NCBI GenBank assembly: GCA_030425195.1
Contig: JAUIAV010000027.1
Span: forward strand, 1-59,771
Origin: Gammaproteobacteria bacterium
GTDB taxonomy: Bacteria > Pseudomonadota > Gammaproteobacteria > Pseudomonadales > Azotimanducaceae
Length of the DNA: 59,771 nucleotides
Direction of reading: 5' to 3'
In this document: positions 57,890 to 59,771 of the stretch, piece after piece
How positions within the stretch are numbered: the stretch's first letter is position 1
Layout: every line of letters starts with the position of its first letter
Notes under the pieces: model-generated
What the model was told of the DNA's origin: nothing
What the model saw: the letters and a program-made list of their open reading frames with translations, nothing else
Databases searched by the model: none
Made by a program: the position numbers and the translations under genes

Positions 57890-58906
57890 GTGAGTGACGG
57901 CCGACACGAGTCAGATAATCGTCAGGGCCCCCGGGTGCTCGAGGTGGGGGAGGACGCAGCCGGGCAGAGAATTGACAACTTTCTGATCAGAGTGCTCAAG
58001 GACGTTCCGAGAAGCCGTGTCTATAAGATGATCCGCAAGGGCGAAGTCCGGATCAACGGTGGCCGAACGCGGCCCACCGTCAAGCTGCAGCCGGGGGACC
58101 GGGTCCGGATACCCCCGGTTCATACCCGGGCGCCCGCTCAGGAAGCGTTCATCGGCTCCCGGCAGCTCGAAGCCTTCGAGACCGCCATCCTTCACGAGGA
58201 TGACCGCCTCATCGTGCTGAACAAACCCGCCGGTATCGCCGTCCATGGCGGCAGCGGCGTCAGCTTCGGTGTGATCGAGGGTCTGCGGCGGCTGCGACCA
58301 CAGGCGAATCTCGAGCTCGTTCACCGGCTGGACCGGGAGACATCGGGATGTCTGCTGATCGCCAAACGACGCTCGACGCTGCGTGCTCTGCACGAGCACA
58401 TCCGGGCAGGGAACCTGGGAAAGCAGTACCGGCTCATCGTGCGTGGCCGCTGGCCGCAGACCCTCAAGGAAATCCGCGCACCTCTGCATCGTTACGTGAC
58501 CGCCAGCGGCGAGCGCCGGGTTCGTGTGAGCGGCGAGGGCAAGCCGAGCCTCACCACTTTCGAGATCGATGCGCGCGCGGACTCAGCAACGCTGCTGCGC
58601 GCAGAGCTTCACACCGGCCGGACTCACCAGCTCCGGGTGCACTGTCTGCACGCCGGGCATGGCATTCTGGGTGATGAAAAGTATGCGGGCGAAACAGACC
58701 GGGAATGGGACAGACGGGAGGGCGTGGGACGGCTCTGCCTCCATGCGGAAAGAATCACCCTGCCGGAGGGTGCCGGTACCTTCGTCGCCCCTCTGCCGCA
58801 GGACTTCGCCCGGATCTGGCAGCGTCTGGAAGGCGCCGGATCAGTCGGATCCACCCCCGAGGACGGGCATGCCAGCCTGCGCCAGCAGGGTGCACAGGGC
58901 GATTAG
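57890..58906 (+). CDS. rluC: 23S rRNA pseudouridine synthase RluC
   Basis: 338 residues from GTG 57890. An S4 domain (QRIDNFLIRVLKDVPRSRVYKMIRKGEVRINGGRTRP) is followed by the catalytic domain with ILNKPAGIAVHGGSGVSFG and the active loop ELVHRLDRETSGCLLIAKRR (Asp about residue 147), then HTGRTHQLRVHCLHAGHGILGDEKY. It makes pseudouridines in 23S rRNA (955, 2504, 2580 in E. coli). Position next to rne and maf is conserved. Its end overlaps maf by 66 bases, convergently. Confidence 0.94.
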   Translation: MSDGRHESDNRQGPRVLEVGEDAAGQRIDNFLIRVLKDVPRSRVYKMIRKGEVRINGGRTRPTVKLQPGDRVRIPPVHTRAPAQEAFIGSRQLEAFETAILHEDDRLIVLNKPAGIAVHGGSGVSFGVIEGLRRLRPQANLELVHRLDRETSGCLLIAKRRSTLRALHEHIRAGNLGKQYRLIVRGRWPQTLKEIRAPLHRYVTASGERRVRVSGEGKPSLTTFEIDARADSATLLRAELHTGRTHQLRVHCLHAGHGILGDEKYAGETDREWDRREGVGRLCLHAERITLPEGAGTFVAPLPQDFARIWQRLEGAGSVGSTPEDGHASLRQQGAQGD

Positions 58907-59431
58907 CGGCAACCCGATCAGGGCGTTCGGATCGTCGCCGCCGAGACGCTCGAACAGCGCGATGCCGAGCCCCTCGGACTTGAATGCCCCGGCACAGTCG
59001 AGCGGCTGCTCCCGGGCCACGTAATCGGCGATCTGATGCTCGCTGAGGTTCCGGAAGGTGACCGGGGTGGTCACCAGCTCGAAGCGCTCTGAACCGTCGA
59101 CGGTGTTCGTGACACAGAGACCGGTAAGAAAAGTGACTTCTCTGCCGGACAAGCGTGCGAGCTGTGCCCGGGCCCGGGCTTCAGTGCCTGGCTTTCCCAG
59201 GATTTCACCCTCCACCACCGCGAGCTGATCCGACCCGATCACCAGCGCATCCGATGCCGCCGCCGCCACCGCTGCGGATTTCGCCCGGGACAGACGGCTG
59301 ACGAGCGCCTCCGGCGTCTCATCGGGCATCGGGGTCTCGTCGACTTCCGGGGCAATGGCCTCGAAAGGGAGGCCAAGGCGGTCGAGAAGTGCTCGGCGGT
59401 AGGCTGAAGTGGAGGCGAGAATGAGTTTCAT
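58841..59431 (-). CDS. maf: Maf-family nucleotide pyrophosphatase (YceF type)
   Basis: 196 residues. ILASTSAYRRALLDRLGLPF, PEVDETPMPDETPEALVSRLSRAKS, and VIGSDQLAVVEGEILGKPGT match Maf; the neighbourhood (rluC, yceD) and spacing indicate the YceF branch, which hydrolyses m7GTP. The C-terminal region (GAFKSEGLGIALFERLGGDDPNALIGLPL) is intact. The predicted enzyme removes modified nucleotides from pools. It converges with rluC and is divergent from yceD. Confidence 0.93.
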   Translation of the reverse strand: MKLILASTSAYRRALLDRLGLPFEAIAPEVDETPMPDETPEALVSRLSRAKSAAVAAAASDALVIGSDQLAVVEGEILGKPGTEARARAQLARLSGREVTFLTGLCVTNTVDGSERFELVTTPVTFRNLSEHQIADYVAREQPLDCAGAFKSEGLGIALFERLGGDDPNALIGLPLIALCTLLAQAGMPVLGGGSD

Positions 59432-59491
59432 CGATTTCCCGTCGGTGGTGTCTCAGGAGTAAAAAAGTATTGTTATCAGCGTCTTAAGAAG

Positions 59492-59524
59492 GGTTCGGGG
59501 GGACCGCTCGCCGGTCGCCGAACC
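59492..59524. repeat. Inverted repeat between maf and yceD
   Basis: Outer arms GGTTCGG (59492-59498) and CCGAACC (59518-59524), inner arms GACCG and CGGTC around CTCGC. The stem lies 13 bases before the yceD -35 and could be an operator or hairpin. No T-tract is next to it. Confidence 0.7.
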
Positions 59525-59537
59525 GCTCAGGATGCCC

Positions 59538-59566
59538 TTTACAGCGCCCTGCAGGGTACCTATGAT
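59538..59566 (+). promoter_or_regulatory. Sigma-70 promoter of yceD
   Basis: TTTACA (59538-59543), exactly 17 bases, then TATGAT (59561-59566), each with five of six consensus bases. The predicted transcript start is only about four bases before ATG 59577, so the message may be nearly leaderless. Confidence 0.7.
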
Positions 59567-59576
59567 TGCGCCCGCT

Positions 59577-59771
59577 ATGAATACCCGCCCTCAGGAAGCC
59601 CTGTCATACCGGGACCTGGCGAGACAACAGGCGCGGATATCCAGGCAGATCAGCCTCGGAACCCTGGATCGGCTGAAAGCGCTGGTCGGGGAAGGCGATC
59701 TGGAATCCCAGGCGGAACTCGAGGCGACCCTGCAGTTCAGCATGGATCCCGGCGGGCTATGCCGGGTCGAT
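59577..59771 (+). CDS. yceD: YceD/DUF177 protein (N-terminal part, runs off the window)
   Basis: The first 65 codons. DLARQQARISRQISLGTLDRLKALV and LEATLQFSMDPGGLCRVD follow the beginning of the YceD/DUF177 family, whose gene normally precedes rpmF and belongs to 23S rRNA/L32 biogenesis. The place next to maf is the usual one. The rest, with its Cys-rich motif, lies right of the window. Confidence 0.85.
   Translation, partial: MNTRPQEALSYRDLARQQARISRQISLGTLDRLKALVGEGDLESQAELEATLQFSMDPGGLCRVD

Overview
This is a 59.8 kb stretch of a GC-rich gammaproteobacterial chromosome. The blocks lolC-lolD-lolE / DUF2062 / comEC, exbB-exbD-msbA-lpxK-kdsB-murB and rne / rluC-maf-yceD are typical of Gammaproteobacteria. 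EpmC, the TusA protein, CysD with a fused CysNC, AlaA, MsrB and NqrM agree with that. Many genes start at GTG or TTG and overlap by 1 to 8 bases. I saw no IS element, phage gene, CRISPR array, rRNA or tRNA. The window begins inside sufB and ends inside yceD.

Left part (1-15 kb): the 5' end of sufB (minus strand) lies below a sequence resembling an IscR type-1 site and is divergent from a methyltransferase. From 14.9 kb down to 1.3 kb runs a compact minus-strand cluster of twelve genes that matches no system I can name. It encodes a MotA/TolQ/ExbB-type channel, two von Willebrand A (VWA) proteins whose single N-terminal membrane segment carries an ExbD-like Asp, an Hsp70-like protein with degenerate nucleotide loops, a membrane protein with PEGA repeats and an FGE-like domain, a membrane TPR protein, a TPR protein with a TonB-like C-terminus, four lipoproteins and a small secreted protein. 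I infer a proton-motive-force-driven envelope machine and consider it the best candidate for an undescribed system.

Middle part (15-35 kb): a tight plus-strand run holds tusA, a gamma-glutamylcyclotransferase, epmC, xni, an LhgO-like oxidase, an NAD-kinase-like gene and an RlmI-like methyltransferase. It is followed by alaA with an unknown partner gene, msrB with an acyl-CoA synthetase, a spermidine-synthase-like pair split into two genes, cysD-cysNC with three trailing genes, a rhodanese, an enoyl-CoA hydratase, a histidine phosphatase, and apbE-nqrM.

Right part (35-60 kb): envelope biogenesis dominates. lolCDE (lipoprotein release) is followed by comEC, a PilZ protein with a Nudix-like tail, and clpB behind a sigma-32-like promoter. 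Directly after clpB lies a 19/20 match to the LexA box in front of a small gene whose product carries a QLTLF sliding-clamp motif and an in-frame 9-bp tandem repeat. Then galU, a D-threonine aldolase-like gene, exbB and exbD lead into a single reading frame that joins MsbA to LpxK. kdsB, an AlkB-type dioxygenase and murB follow. rne converges on murB, and rluC, maf and yceD close the window.
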